A stretch of DNA of 28,261 nucleotides, from NCBI GenBank assembly GCA_023091735.1, contig JALKBU010000675.1, positions 1 to 28,261 of the forward strand, written 5' to 3'. Positions 1 through 8,520 of this stretch are shown in pieces. The number at the start of each line of letters is the position of its first letter. The first letter of the stretch is position 1. The DNA is from Trichomonas tenax. Lineage: Eukaryota > Parabasalia > Trichomonadida > Trichomonadidae. The notes beneath the pieces were generated by a model. That model did not search any database and was not told the DNA's origin. It saw only the letters and a list, made by a program, of their open reading frames with translations. The position numbers and the translations under genes were made by a program.

Positions 1-210
1 TGTCACAACTTCGCTCAATGACGCTGAAGTTATCCTTTAACTATAGTCCTTTAAAGTTTTCGTAATAATTCCGATTTGATTTTTATGTTTGAAATAAAAC
101 AAAGTTAGCATGCAGTATATCTAAATTTCTTTTGTTATCTAAATTCTTATTTTTGTTTGCTTTTCAATTATTAATAATGAAAATTTGCATTAAGATCGAG
201 AAAAATACGT

Positions 211-262
211 GGAAAAGAGAATAGAAGGAGGAGAAAAGGAAAAAAGAAGAGGGAGGGGGAGA
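211..262 (+). repeat. Polypurine tract
   Basis: 52 bases that are purine except for one T at 222, changing from A-rich to G-rich towards the 3' end. It is the most strand-biased stretch in the first kilobase. The short open frames over it on both strands start at TTG or have low-complexity composition, so I do not call them genes. Such tracts can be simple-sequence drift, a triplex-forming segment or a remnant of a mobile element; nothing here decides which. Confidence 0.6.
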
Positions 263-360
263 TATAAGTTATTCTTTGAAATTAATTTTGTGATTTCGTT
301 GGCCGGAAGCTCCGATTTTTTGCATATTTGCCTGAAGACAAAGCAAAATGTCACTTTTCC

Positions 361-477
361 AATCCGTAACTTAGATTTTATAATTATTACATAATGAATG
401 CTGATTGAGCTAATCATTAAAATAGACATTTTCAATTTTTTTCAGTCATTTTTTGAAAAACGTTAGATTAAGGATTA
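361..477 (+). repeat. Direct repeat, left copy (partner at 28142-28261)
   Basis: Begins at AATCCG and runs through a nearly unchanged stretch (TTATAATTATTACATAATGA, then a GACATTTTCAATTTTTTTCA-type segment) to ACGTTAGATTAAGGA. The partner at the right edge differs by a few substitutions and small indels near its 5' end. Both copies are in the same orientation, about 27.8 kb apart. It contains no open frame of note. It is most likely a dispersed repeat family or the end of a larger element. Confidence 0.85.
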
Positions 478-1090
478 TTACATAGTGAAAATATTCCACA
501 TTATGAAAATATTTAATTTCAAATAGATCCAATGAATTACATTAAAGTTTTTACTAAGATCTGATATGATAATTTATTTATATATTGCTTTAGTAGTTAT
601 AATTAAGCAAATGATTCCTCGTATGATACTAATAACAATGAGAGAATTAAATTTACATGAATAAGCGTAATCATCATTAGTTTGTTCAAATCATCAGTAA
701 AATTTCAACGTTTTGTTGGATTTGATTAATGTTCTGTGTATGGAGGTGCTAGAATTCGCTTGTATTTTGCGAATCTGCACTCAAATATGAGAAATTATTG
801 TTCTTCGTGATTGAATAATTTTGGATCTAAAATTGTTAACTGTATGATAATATTTTTATTACTGAAGTGGTTAGTGTATAAAATTTATTTGGAGAACTTG
901 AAGTCAAAATTAATGATCATCGTATGAATTTCTGAGATATGAAGAAATTACGTAATTTATGAGCTGATTTTTTGAAGTTTATTGGTACTCATGTATTGCA
1001 TGGCATGCGTTAACTCATGCGGAAAAGCCTCAGCTTGCAGTTTACATATGAGTTTGGGGTAAACAGCGTTGAACTATCCATTAAAAAATG
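478..1090. other. Gene-free AT-rich stretch
   Basis: No open frame with coding character on either strand and no repeat recognised inside the window. Confidence 0.6.
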
Positions 1091-1290
1091 AATCTGACAA
1101 TATGACACGGAAACACCCAAAAAGGCAAGGGAGTGGCTAAAGTATTGTGAAACTGGGTAAATTGAGAAGAATAGAGCGGGAAAAATTGAAAAGAACTGAA
1201 AGTACTCAGTTTCCTATTCCCAGACACAGTGAGCTAGCTATATCAAGAAGTTAATCCAGTGAGTTAAAAAACAAGTTTCACCGATTTTGC

Positions 1291-1304
1291 GTATCAATTG
1301 ATAC
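1291..1304. repeat. Perfect 14-bp palindrome
   Basis: GTATCAATTGATAC reads the same on both strands. It sits directly at the left end of the first large hairpin and at the end of the 46-base dispersed module. Confidence 0.85.
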
Positions 1305-1364
1305 TTCTTTAGCTAGTGAAAGTCTTAGACACATGGAGTTCTAAGGCTTTACTAACTAAAGAAG
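1304..1364. repeat. Hairpin A (imperfect inverted repeat)
   Basis: CTTCTTTAG at 1304-1312 pairs with CTAAAGAAG at 1356-1364. The complementarity continues inward with mismatches (TCTTAGA against TCTAAG). A related hairpin, with the same outer CTTCTTTAG/CTAAAGAAG arms and nearly the same length, lies 248 bases downstream at 1549-1614. The 3' flanks of both also match (GCATCGAAATAAT and GCATCCAAATAAT). Confidence 0.75.
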
Positions 1365-1416
1365 CAAAAAACATCGGTATGCATCGAAATAATATCAGTT
1401 TAAAACTTTTTCAAGC

Positions 1417-1502
1417 TTTGCTTTTTGTCCATCTTTTATACTGTGTGCATCTACCACACACGTGATAGCTGCACACAGCATCAAAGATGGACAAAAAGCA
1501 AA
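1417..1502. repeat. Hairpin B, 20-bp perfect stem with nested 9-bp stem
   Basis: TTTGCTTTTTGTCCATCTTT (1417-1436) is the exact reverse complement of 1483-1502. Nested inside, CTGTGTGCA (1441-1449) pairs exactly with TGCACACAG (1470-1478), leaving a small loop containing CACGTG. Two collinear perfect stems within 86 bases are far beyond chance and would give a long cruciform or an RNA hairpin of precursor-microRNA size. Whether it is transcribed cannot be seen. Confidence 0.85.
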
Positions 1503-1523
1503 ATATTTTTGTGAAACGAAGTT

Positions 1524-1545
1524 ATCTCGGCAACAAAACCGAGAT
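1524..1545. repeat. Small hairpin, 7-bp stem
   Basis: ATCTCGG (1524-1530) pairs with CCGAGAT (1539-1545) around an 8-base A-rich loop. It lies between hairpins B and C. Confidence 0.6.
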
Positions 1546-1548
1546 CCC

Positions 1549-1614
1549 TCGCTTCTTTAGCAGAGTTTGCCTAAGCTTCATGTTCTACTAAGGATTCACT
1601 TGCTAAAGAAGCGA
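1549..1614. repeat. Hairpin C, 14-bp perfect stem
   Basis: TCGCTTCTTTAGCA (1549-1562) is the exact reverse complement of TGCTAAAGAAGCGA (1601-1614). Complementarity extends inward with mismatches (CCTAAG against CTAAGG). It is a diverged copy of hairpin A with the same outer arm motif. Confidence 0.85.
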
Positions 1615-1816
1615 GAAATCTTTGTTTGCATCCAAATAATTTTGATGCATAGCTTTCTAAAGTGATGCATATGCTTTTATTTGGCAAATATTATTTTACT
1701 TGACAAAATGAATTGATTTTAATCGTTTTTTTTTTTTTTTGACTTTTTTTCAAAACTAAAAATCTGACAATCCGACACTTTACAGAGTGACTCATTGACA
1801 CGCAAAATATTTTTAG

Positions 1817-2038
1817 ATGTACTTATATATGGATGTGCGAATTAGGCACTTTTTGGCTGCACGCGAACTCAACATTTTTAAGGATCGCGCGGAAGGAGCA
1901 ACCCAAGGACCTTTTATAATGCAGTTTGACCCGGAAATTAAAAAATCTACCTCATTATTTTATCGAACCCCTATAATAAAAATCCCCTTATTATTTTCAA
2001 TTCCCCTTTTATTGAAACTCTTAGAATACCCTTTATAA
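1817..2038 (+). other. Short ATG-initiated open frame of doubtful coding value
   Basis: 73 codons from ATG at 1817. The first ~45 residues (arginine, glutamate and aspartate rich) come from locally GC-richer DNA and look more coding-like than the rest. The last third is translated from a CCCCTTATT-type low-complexity run. I recognise no family. It could be a fragment of a decayed gene or mobile element, or chance. Confidence 0.2.
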
Positions 2039-2516
2039 CAATTTCTCTCTCCCATATTAACACAAATTTTCCCTCGATAAGCTTCGATGACACCGTTCAA
2101 TTTTTAACCTTATTGAATGAAAGTTGTTAGTTTGAGCCCCATTTATTAGCATAGCAAGCATAAATAAAATATCTAAAGTGTAGTTTTAATATTTTAATGA
2201 TCCATCTATAAAATGTATTGGACTTTATTCGAAATGTATCATTATTCCAATAAAGTCCTATTTGGAATAATGCAAAATTAGGAATAATGACTATTACAAT
2301 AATGACATTGTTAGGAATGAAAGTCTTCTAGAAATTTTATGATTCACACGCAAAATTTACTCAGCATGTTTAAGTATGCCATTATAGATCTCTTTTCTTG
2401 AAATTTCAACCAGGTTATAGAATATTTCATGATTCCAATTCATTTTAATCTACTTATGGTAAAAAATACTATAGTTAGCTTGATGTAGATAACAAATACG
2501 GGAATATAACATCTAC

Positions 2517-2741
2517 ATGACTTATCTCAATAAGGATTCTAATCGAAATAAACTCAATAGTATTGCTTTTCAGTACATTCAATCATTCGATTCTCTCTGG
2601 ATTAACAACTCATCTGCAAACTGGTCTAACATTATTAATTATACGAAAGTTCAAGAAATGAATACATCTAATTTACGTATAATCACAAGTAGTTTGTTGA
2701 TTATATACGCTTTATTCACTAAATTATTCATGCAACATTAA
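2517..2741 (+). other. Short ATG-initiated open frame, unrecognised
   Basis: 74 codons with ATG at 2517, polar and Asn/Ser-rich, ending in a hydrophobic stretch. It lies wholly inside the palindromic repeat field, has no recognisable motif, and has base composition like the surrounding non-coding DNA. It is probably chance or a remnant of an element-encoded protein. Confidence 0.2.
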
Positions 2742-2903
2742 TTATTCAGCAAAAGTTTTAAAAGCTTTGATTCGAATGCTGAACTATGCTTACGCTCCTG
2801 AAAACATCAGCTCTAGTCCTCCTTTCCAGTACTTTAGTGATTTTAACGACGATTTAATTGTTTTTATGTTATTTTTGAGAAACATCTAAATGTTGTGCAA
2901 GCT

Positions 2904-3094
2904 GATCTGTATAGACACCATATCATGATGCTGCAGAGAATAGAGTTTTTAAATATTTTTTTAGCACATTGAGTACTACTCGAATCAATTATACGTATAT
3001 CAGTTCAAAGGAAATACTATTCTATCAAGGTCGTCAAATGCGTCGATCTGGATGATCACCATATCATGATGCTGCAAATAATAGAGTTATTTTT
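2904..3094 (+). repeat. Pair of ~50-bp direct repeats
   Basis: The unit at 2904-2953 recurs at 3045-3094, 141 bases downstream. Both contain the identical 20-mer CACCATATCATGATGCTGCA (2916-2935 and 3057-3076), flanked by GATCTG on the left and AATAGAGTT on the right with a few differences. The copies are in the same orientation, inside the palindromic field. Confidence 0.8.
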
Positions 3095-3620
3095 TATTTT
3101 AAAAAATGATTCATAACTTGCACTCGATTGATTATTATGAGATTATTGCTTCAATTGATTGAATCATCTATTATAAGTGTGATAAATGGGTATACACCAA
3201 TTCTTCCTGTCATTTATCAATGAATTATTTTCCTCTCATATATATTAACTATCTTTTTGGATACGTTTCCAAAGTTAATTAAATGGTATATTATGCCCAG
3301 CGTTTGTTTGTCTGACAATATTCATAATTTTTTAAGCAGTAAGTTCTTTTTATATATATATCATCTATAAAGTCCATTATGATATATTCCTTATATGGTT
3401 TAAATATGCTAAATTCCTAATTCATATGATATGCACTATTCCATTTTTTCTTTGTTATTCTTAATGAATTTATTGGAATATAATTTGGAATATTCCAAAT
3501 AAAAGGAATTGCGCATAAAGTCGATTATTCCAATTCCTAATTTTTCATTATTCCAAATTGGACTTTATTCGAATAATGGGACCTTTATTGGAATAAACTT
3601 TTTTATTCGAATAAAGTCCA

Positions 3621-4107
3621 TTGTCTCATTTTTTTATCTTTGAGTCTTTTAATACCTTAACAAAAAACTTTGGTCAAGCTTGTTTTTGAGTGTAATATTA
3701 ATTTGATTTGTTTGTTATTGATGGGTTGAGGCTTCATTTTGTGACCGATGTGATCGCTGTAAATTATGAAATCAAAATGTTAAATGTTGTTTGAATGGTT
3801 ACAAATTTTATAAAAAATGCGTTTATTCAACGATTGAAACTTCAACGTTCGAGATACTGTGTGGATAAAGGTAGGCTATGCCATAAGCTATTGATGTGAT
3901 ATTAATCGAATTCTTTAAAAACTTTCTATTGAGCAGAAAATAAAAAATAATCTTTTAACTTGTTTATGCATAGGCTCACTCAATATTGGATTTGTGAAGA
4001 TTTGCTCACATCAGAAATGGAAGACAATATAAATACTAGCTAAATCTTAAAGCAAATTTTTGATTTAGGCCTTTAACGCAAAGTGGGTGTTTTTTAAAAA
4101 ATTCTAT
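3621..4107. other. Gene-free stretch
   Basis: AT-rich with no coding frame and no repeat that I could match inside the window. Confidence 0.6.
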
Positions 4108-4557
4108 TATAGGGTGTCCGGACATGCGTGAGCATCTCGGTCTAGGAAATAGATAAAGATATACTACTAGTACAATTATAAAGGGTATACATTTGTGTCA
4201 TATCCCTATGAATATTGAGTTATAAACACATTACCTACTATATTTTTCTTGATCTCAAAGTAATGACAAACTTCCTTGAGTTTCAGCATGAATTAAATTA
4301 ATGTTGTCGAATCTATACATTTGCATCAAAGAATAGCTCCAAAGGATCAATTATCGGTGCGCAAATTTATATGTCTGCAAATTTTTGATTAAAAATGCAA
4401 TAATCATTATCTTCACCTTCATAGGTTAGACTTTCATGATTAGAATGTCAAACAATGTTAATATATGTTTTAACCAATGGCGCATATCACAGTGCAATCA
4501 GAGTTTTTAAATGTTTATCCTAGGCCGAGATGCTCACACTTATCGGGACACCCTATA
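4108..4557. mobile_element. MITE with 40-bp mariner-like terminal inverted repeats
   Basis: The left end (4108-4147) and the reverse complement of the right end (4518-4557) match at 35 of 40 positions. They start TATAGGGTGTCC and share GTGAGCATCTCGG. Both ends carry TATA outside GGGTG, consistent with a TA target duplication plus a TA-starting terminus, as in Tc1/mariner elements. The ~370-base interior has no open frame that could encode a transposase, so the element is non-autonomous and would depend on a transposase encoded elsewhere. Mariner elements are known in trichomonads. Assignment to that superfamily is inferred from the TA flank and terminus form only. Confidence 0.85.
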
Positions 4558-5218
4558 GATTAATAGCTCACCACTATAAGAGCATCACATAATGAATGTT
4601 TTATTTTTCAAAAGTAGCGCATTTTTGCATCTAGTCTCTCAATATTAGGATTTAATATGTACAAGTTAAATATTACATACATCATATCAAATAGCAGCAA
4701 TATCTTAAAACAAAATTCTTTTAAAATGCTCACAGAGGTTTAAAAACGTCATTTTTTCATTCGTAAATTTGCATTTTCTCATATAAGTGCCAAAAACTAA
4801 TAGTAATATTTTCTTAAATTTTAACTAAAACAGAACATAGTAAGTTTGGTCATTATAAGAAAAGAAGGACAGATAATTTACATAAAAATTGAAAAATCTG
4901 GAAATTATATCTCTGAGCAAATTACTATCAAATGAGAAGCAGATTGCATTATGATGCCTTTACTATCATTTTGTGAATTGTATTCAGTTATTTCGAAAAC
5001 CAAGATATATATAATTTTTTAAATATTAAATAGAGAATACTAGTTTTACTTCTATTGTAAATACTACCTGTTATGGTGTGATTTCTCTCATTGATGTTGC
5101 GCGCTAATGTCAAACGCTGAGGCAATCAGAGCCCAACAATGGAATAAATGTAAACCATTCAAAATAACTGGAACTACTGAGAACCTTATTTTGGCACTTT
5201 TCATATCCCTGAGCCTAA
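4558..5218. other. Gene-free stretch upstream of the LRR gene
   Basis: No coding frame. It should contain the promoter and perhaps a first exon of the LRR gene at 5219, but I see no ATG frame joined to a canonical trichomonad 5' splice site (GTATGT). Confidence 0.5.
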
Positions 5219-7342
5219 TTATCTTTTTTCGTTCTCCAAAATAGATTAACTTCTAGAGATGTAGAAAATGTTTATGGAAGTTATACAGTCGATAGTGATG
5301 TTGAAGAGATTTCTGAAAGATGCTTTTCCTATAACATTAAGCTTACAGATTTATCTTTTGGAGAAAATTCGAAATTGGAACTGATTGGTTATTCTGCTTT
5401 TTATTCTTGCAGCAAACTCAGTTCAGTCAACATGTCTTCATGTTCATTATTGAAATCAATCAACATTTCTGTTTTCCGATATTGCAATATAACAACGATC
5501 ATTTTCCCTCCTAACATTAAAACTATTTGTGAAAATGCATTTTCATCCAATTCTAATCTTGTTCGTGTTGATTTACCATCAACAGTTTTACATATTGAGA
5601 GATATGCTTTTTATTCTTGCAGCAAACTCAGTGAATTCAATATATCTAAAGATTCTAATCTTCAGAGCATCGAATTTCCATTTTCTGGTACAAATATCTC
5701 AACACTCTTCATTCCGAAGAATGTCACTCTATTAACTCATCCAGGGAAAATTCCAATTGACATCAATATTGATCCCGAAAACAACAATTTTCACATAGTT
5801 GATTGTATTATATACAGCATCGGCAACAAAACTGCCTTTTCACCTCTCTACATTGCAGAAACATACACATTGCAGGAAGGTGTTGAAAATATTGCCGATT
5901 ATTGTTTTTATGAAAACTCAAATTTGAAACATTTTACATTCCCTGAATCTCTCATTTCTATCGGAGATTATTCATTTTATCGCACATCTATTGAAACAGT
6001 CCTATTGAATACATCACAACCGTGCGAGCTCGGCGAATATTCATTTTCATCTTGTGTCAATCTTTCTAGTATTGAGCTCTCAAATGTCAACAATATTGGC
6101 AATAGTGCATTTTCATATTGTTACAATCTTTCTAGTGTTGAGCTCCCAAATGTCAACAATATTGGCAATAGTGCATTTTCATATTGTCACAATCTTTATA
6201 GTGTTGAGCTCCCAAATGTCAACAATATTGGCAATAGTGCATTTTCATATTGTTACAATCTTTCTAGTGTTGAGCTCTCAAATGTCAACAATATTGGCAA
6301 TAGTGCATTTTCATATTGTCACAATCTTTATAGTGTTGTACTCTCAAATATCAACAATATTAGCAATGATGCATTTTCATATTGTGTCAATCTTTATAGT
6401 GTTGAGCTCTCAAATGTCAACAATATTGGCAAGAGTGCATTTTCACATTGTGTCAATCTTTATAGTGTTGTACTCTCAAATGTCAACAATATTAGCAAGA
6501 GTGCATTTTCACATTGTGTCAATCTTTATAGTGTTGTACTCTCAAATGTCAACAATATTAGCAAGAGTGCATTTTCATATTGTCACAATCTTTATAGTGT
6601 TGTACTCTCAAATATCAACAATATTGGCAATAGTGCATTTTCATATTGTGTCAATCTTTCTAAACTTGAAATCACAAATGTCAACAATATTGGCAATTAT
6701 GCATTTTCATCAAAAAACATATCAAACTTGATTATGACAAATGTTGGTACAATATCAGATAATTCTTTTTCTAATCAAGTTCAAATCGTAAACATGTTCA
6801 TTTCGAACATTTCATCTCTCCCATATAGCATTCTTAAACAAATACGATCAATCAATCTTACAACAGCTCCTAATATGGACTTCACAGACATCTTCTTGAT
6901 CAATCTCATCAGCAGCACCGTGATTAAGTATTTCTCAAACAGTTCAGCAAAACGAACCACAGTTGACTGTATTAATATTGGCCCATATTCATTTTATGAT
7001 TCGGAATATTTGGAGGAAGTCAACTTCACACGAAAAGTCAAAAACATTTATTCATCTGCATTCTCAAAATGCACTAATCTTCGGTACATCCACGTTCACC
7101 AACTCAACACCGTCGGCTCAAATGCATTCTATAACTGTCCATCTATTGAATATGTTTTTGCTTCATTTTGTTTTGACGTAACGAAAAGTTCTACATGCCA
7201 GAAACTTATTCAATCCGGAATCAAGTCAGCTGCTCTCATGTGTGTACCTCCTGATATTGTTAAGACATTCTTTAGGAGATTTCGACGTTTTGGGGATTCT
7301 TCTATTTCTCTGTTTCCATATCTATTTCAGAAACACATTTAA
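5219..7342 (+). CDS. BspA-like leucine-rich repeat (LRR_5) protein, 5' end unresolved
   Basis: The protein is built almost wholly of LRR_5/BspA-type repeats, with the family signature of a Cys/Leu-containing strand (SCSKLSSV, YCHNLYSV) followed by an I..(S/N)AF turn. Such proteins are very numerous in trichomonads and are mostly surface or secreted adhesion-type proteins. The frame is open from 5219, and LRR-like sequence is readable from about 5280 (YTVDSDVEEISERCF), well before any ATG; the first in-frame ATG is 5432, inside a repeat. So the true start is missing, lies in an upstream exon, or was lost. The middle (6041-6700) is ten near-identical 22-residue units. The C-terminus (to 7342) is degenerate LRR and ends in an Arg-rich and hydrophobic stretch without a clear membrane anchor. 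No signal peptide is visible. It is either a 5'-truncated gene or a gene with an undetected intron. Confidence 0.85.
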   Translation, partial: LSFFVLQNRLTSRDVENVYGSYTVDSDVEEISERCFSYNIKLTDLSFGENSKLELIGYSAFYSCSKLSSVNMSSCSLLKSINISVFRYCNITTIIFPPNIKTICENAFSSNSNLVRVDLPSTVLHIERYAFYSCSKLSEFNISKDSNLQSIEFPFSGTNISTLFIPKNVTLLTHPGKIPIDINIDPENNNFHIVDCIIYSIGNKTAFSPLYIAETYTLQEGVENIADYCFYENSNLKHFTFPESLISIGDYSFYRTSIETVLLNTSQPCELGEYSFSSCVNLSSIELSNVNNIGNSAFSYCYNLSSVELPNVNNIGNSAFSYCHNLYSVELPNVNNIGNSAFSYCYNLSSVELSNVNNIGNSAFSYCHNLYSVVLSNINNISNDAFSYCVNLYSVELSNVNNIGKSAFSHCVNLYSVVLSNVNNISKSAFSHCVNLYSVVLSNVNNISKSAFSYCHNLYSVVLSNINNIGNSAFSYCVNLSKLEITNVNNIGNYAFSSKNISNLIMTNVGTISDNSFSNQVQIVNMFISNISSLPYSILKQIRSINLTTAPNMDFTDIFLINLISSTVIKYFSNSSAKRTTVDCINIGPYSFYDSEYLEEVNFTRKVKNIYSSAFSKCTNLRYIHVHQLNTVGSNAFYNCPSIEYVFASFCFDVTKSSTCQKLIQSGIKSAALMCVPPDIVKTFFRRFRRFGDSSISLFPYLFQKHI
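6041..6700 (+). repeat. Ten tandem 66-bp repeats inside the LRR gene
   Basis: Exactly ten 66-base units (22 codons) in register from 6041 to 6700. Each encodes a form of AFSYC.NL.SV.LSNVNNIGNS. Variation is confined to a few codons (Y/H/V after Cys, S or Y before SV, E or V before L, G/S and N/K in the turn), and synonymous positions are almost invariant. This points to recent expansion or gene conversion. Because 66 is divisible by three, a second frame is also open through the array (6054-6731); that frame is a by-product. Confidence 0.95.
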
Positions 7343-7566
7343 TCATTATTTATATACTGAAAAATATATTTTTATATCATAAAACATCATTTTTGAAGCT
7401 GCTTCGTTTCATAAAATGTTAAATTAAAATTTTGAATTTATTTAAAATATTATTTATTAAAATTAGTGATTGCATTTTGTTGTCTATTATAAATCAAGTA
7501 CATTTATTACACAAGGAATGATGAAATGTGCAAATAATAAAATAACAAAATAAATAAATTCATGGA

Positions 7567-8520
7567 TTACTTCGTATGACAGTTGATATGTATCTTGTTG
7601 GCCTTAGAGTTCAACAGCGCCGCTTGATTAGCTAAATTAATATTAACCTTATTCTTTTGTACCTTTGGTTTTACAATCAAGTAATGACTCTTCGTATTTG
7701 GACTATTCAAGCCGACCCTATCAGTCGACTTCGTGATAACACTAATGAAATAAGGCGTCTGTAATAATTCAAGTTGATCTGGTCTATTATTTGGATCTAT
7801 GTCGAGGCATTTCTTTATCACCGCGCGGAGCTCAATGTCGGGGATCTTGTTTTCATTGTAAATATCGCTCTATATTTTTTCTTGCATTGTGTAAGGATCA
7901 TCTGCTTGGAATGGATATATGCTTGTCGCAACATAATACATCGTTACTCACAGGGACCATATATCTGCCTTCAAAGGGTTATATTCCTCCTGAGAAAAAA
8001 CTTCTGGTGCTAGAAATGATTTTGTTCTGCCGCGATTGACGGCAACTGGATGTTCCCCGTAGATGAAGGACTTGCTAAATTTGTTGATTTTCGCTCTGTT
8101 GTATCGATCAATCAAAAAATTCGATGGTTTGATATCACAGTGCGCGATTCCGTTGTCGTGCCACGCTTTAACGGATCTCACGACATAGAAAAGGAGCTGT
8201 TGTATCTCGTCTCCTTTGAGACTTCTTTTTTCCTTCACGAGAGTGTCCAAATCTTTCGGACAATACTCCATCATTAAGTAACTGAAGCCTTGAAATTTGT
8301 ATATTTGGTATAAACTGACGATATTCGGATCATCAATCGCTTACAGGCACTGTATTTCCGATTCTTTCAGCATTTCACCAGGAATTTTTTTCAAAGCGAA
8401 GGACATTTTGTAGTTTGGTGAATATACTTGGTATATAACGCCGCGCGACAAATGCGTGATTAAGTCTTGATACATTACACCTATAGATTCTAAAAACTGA
8501 GACTCAGTTTGGATACTCAT
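7567..8520 (-). pseudogene. Protein kinase pseudogene with three in-frame stop codons
   Basis: Reading from ATG at 8518-8520, one frame gives a complete kinase-domain protein of 317 codons, broken by TAA at codon 60 (8341-8343), TGA at codon 191 (7948-7950) and TAG at codon 217 (7870-7872). There is no frameshift. Visible are the VAIK-like lysine (FALKK, K44), the catalytic loop HCDIKPSN (127-134), APE (171-173), DIWSL followed by the TGA where Gly is normal, and a C-lobe RP motif (DPNNRPDQ). The P-loop glycines are absent and DFG is replaced by NKF (146-148), so the ancestor may already have been a poor or inactive kinase. The tail after the domain is basic. A neighbouring unbroken kinase is at 17369-18295 but is not a close copy. 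Confidence 0.9.

Larger units (their letters stand above)
1091..1778. repeat. Hairpin-bearing block between 18-bp direct repeats
   Basis: The block is bounded by AATCTGACAATATGACAC (1091-1108) and AATCTGACAATCCGACAC (1761-1778), which match at 16 of 18 positions. Inside lie five self-complementary structures (1291-1614), a 46-base module repeated at 9191-9238 (1249-1294), an AGCGGGAAAAA module repeated near 13491, and a poly-T run around 1726-1740. It has no coding frame. This looks like a non-autonomous mobile element or a compound repeat; true boundaries are inferred, because the direct repeats are short. Confidence 0.5.
2218..3620. repeat. Palindromic repeat field with inverted ends
   Basis: TGGACTTTATTCGAA at 2219-2233 is repeated in inverse orientation at 3606-3620, bounding a ~1.4-kb stretch. 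Near the right end an 18-bp copy (3559-3576) is the perfect inverse of 3603-3620. Other units built from the same words are scattered inside, for example CATTATTCCAA (2240-2250) against TTGGAATAATG (2262-2272), and several GGAATAATG or GGAATAT copies around 2320 and 3470-3600. It resembles a decayed MITE cluster. No transposase frame is seen. Confidence 0.6.

Noticed and set aside
190..435. 81-codon minus-strand frame over the purine tract
   Set aside because: Begins at TTG, translation is low-complexity and overlaps the dispersed repeat.
6041..6700. CRISPR-like array of regular repeats
   Set aside because: Units are contiguous coding repeats of 66 bp without unique spacers, in a eukaryotic LRR gene.
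6054..6731. 225-codon second open frame through the LRR repeats
   Set aside because: It exists only because a 66-bp unit open in one extra frame is repeated ten times; its product is a repeated hydrophobic peptide without independent support.
7567..8520. Stop-codon reassignment as an explanation for the three in-frame stops
   Set aside because: All three stop types occur in this one gene, while the intact neighbours end normally with standard stops; simple pseudogene decay is the better explanation.
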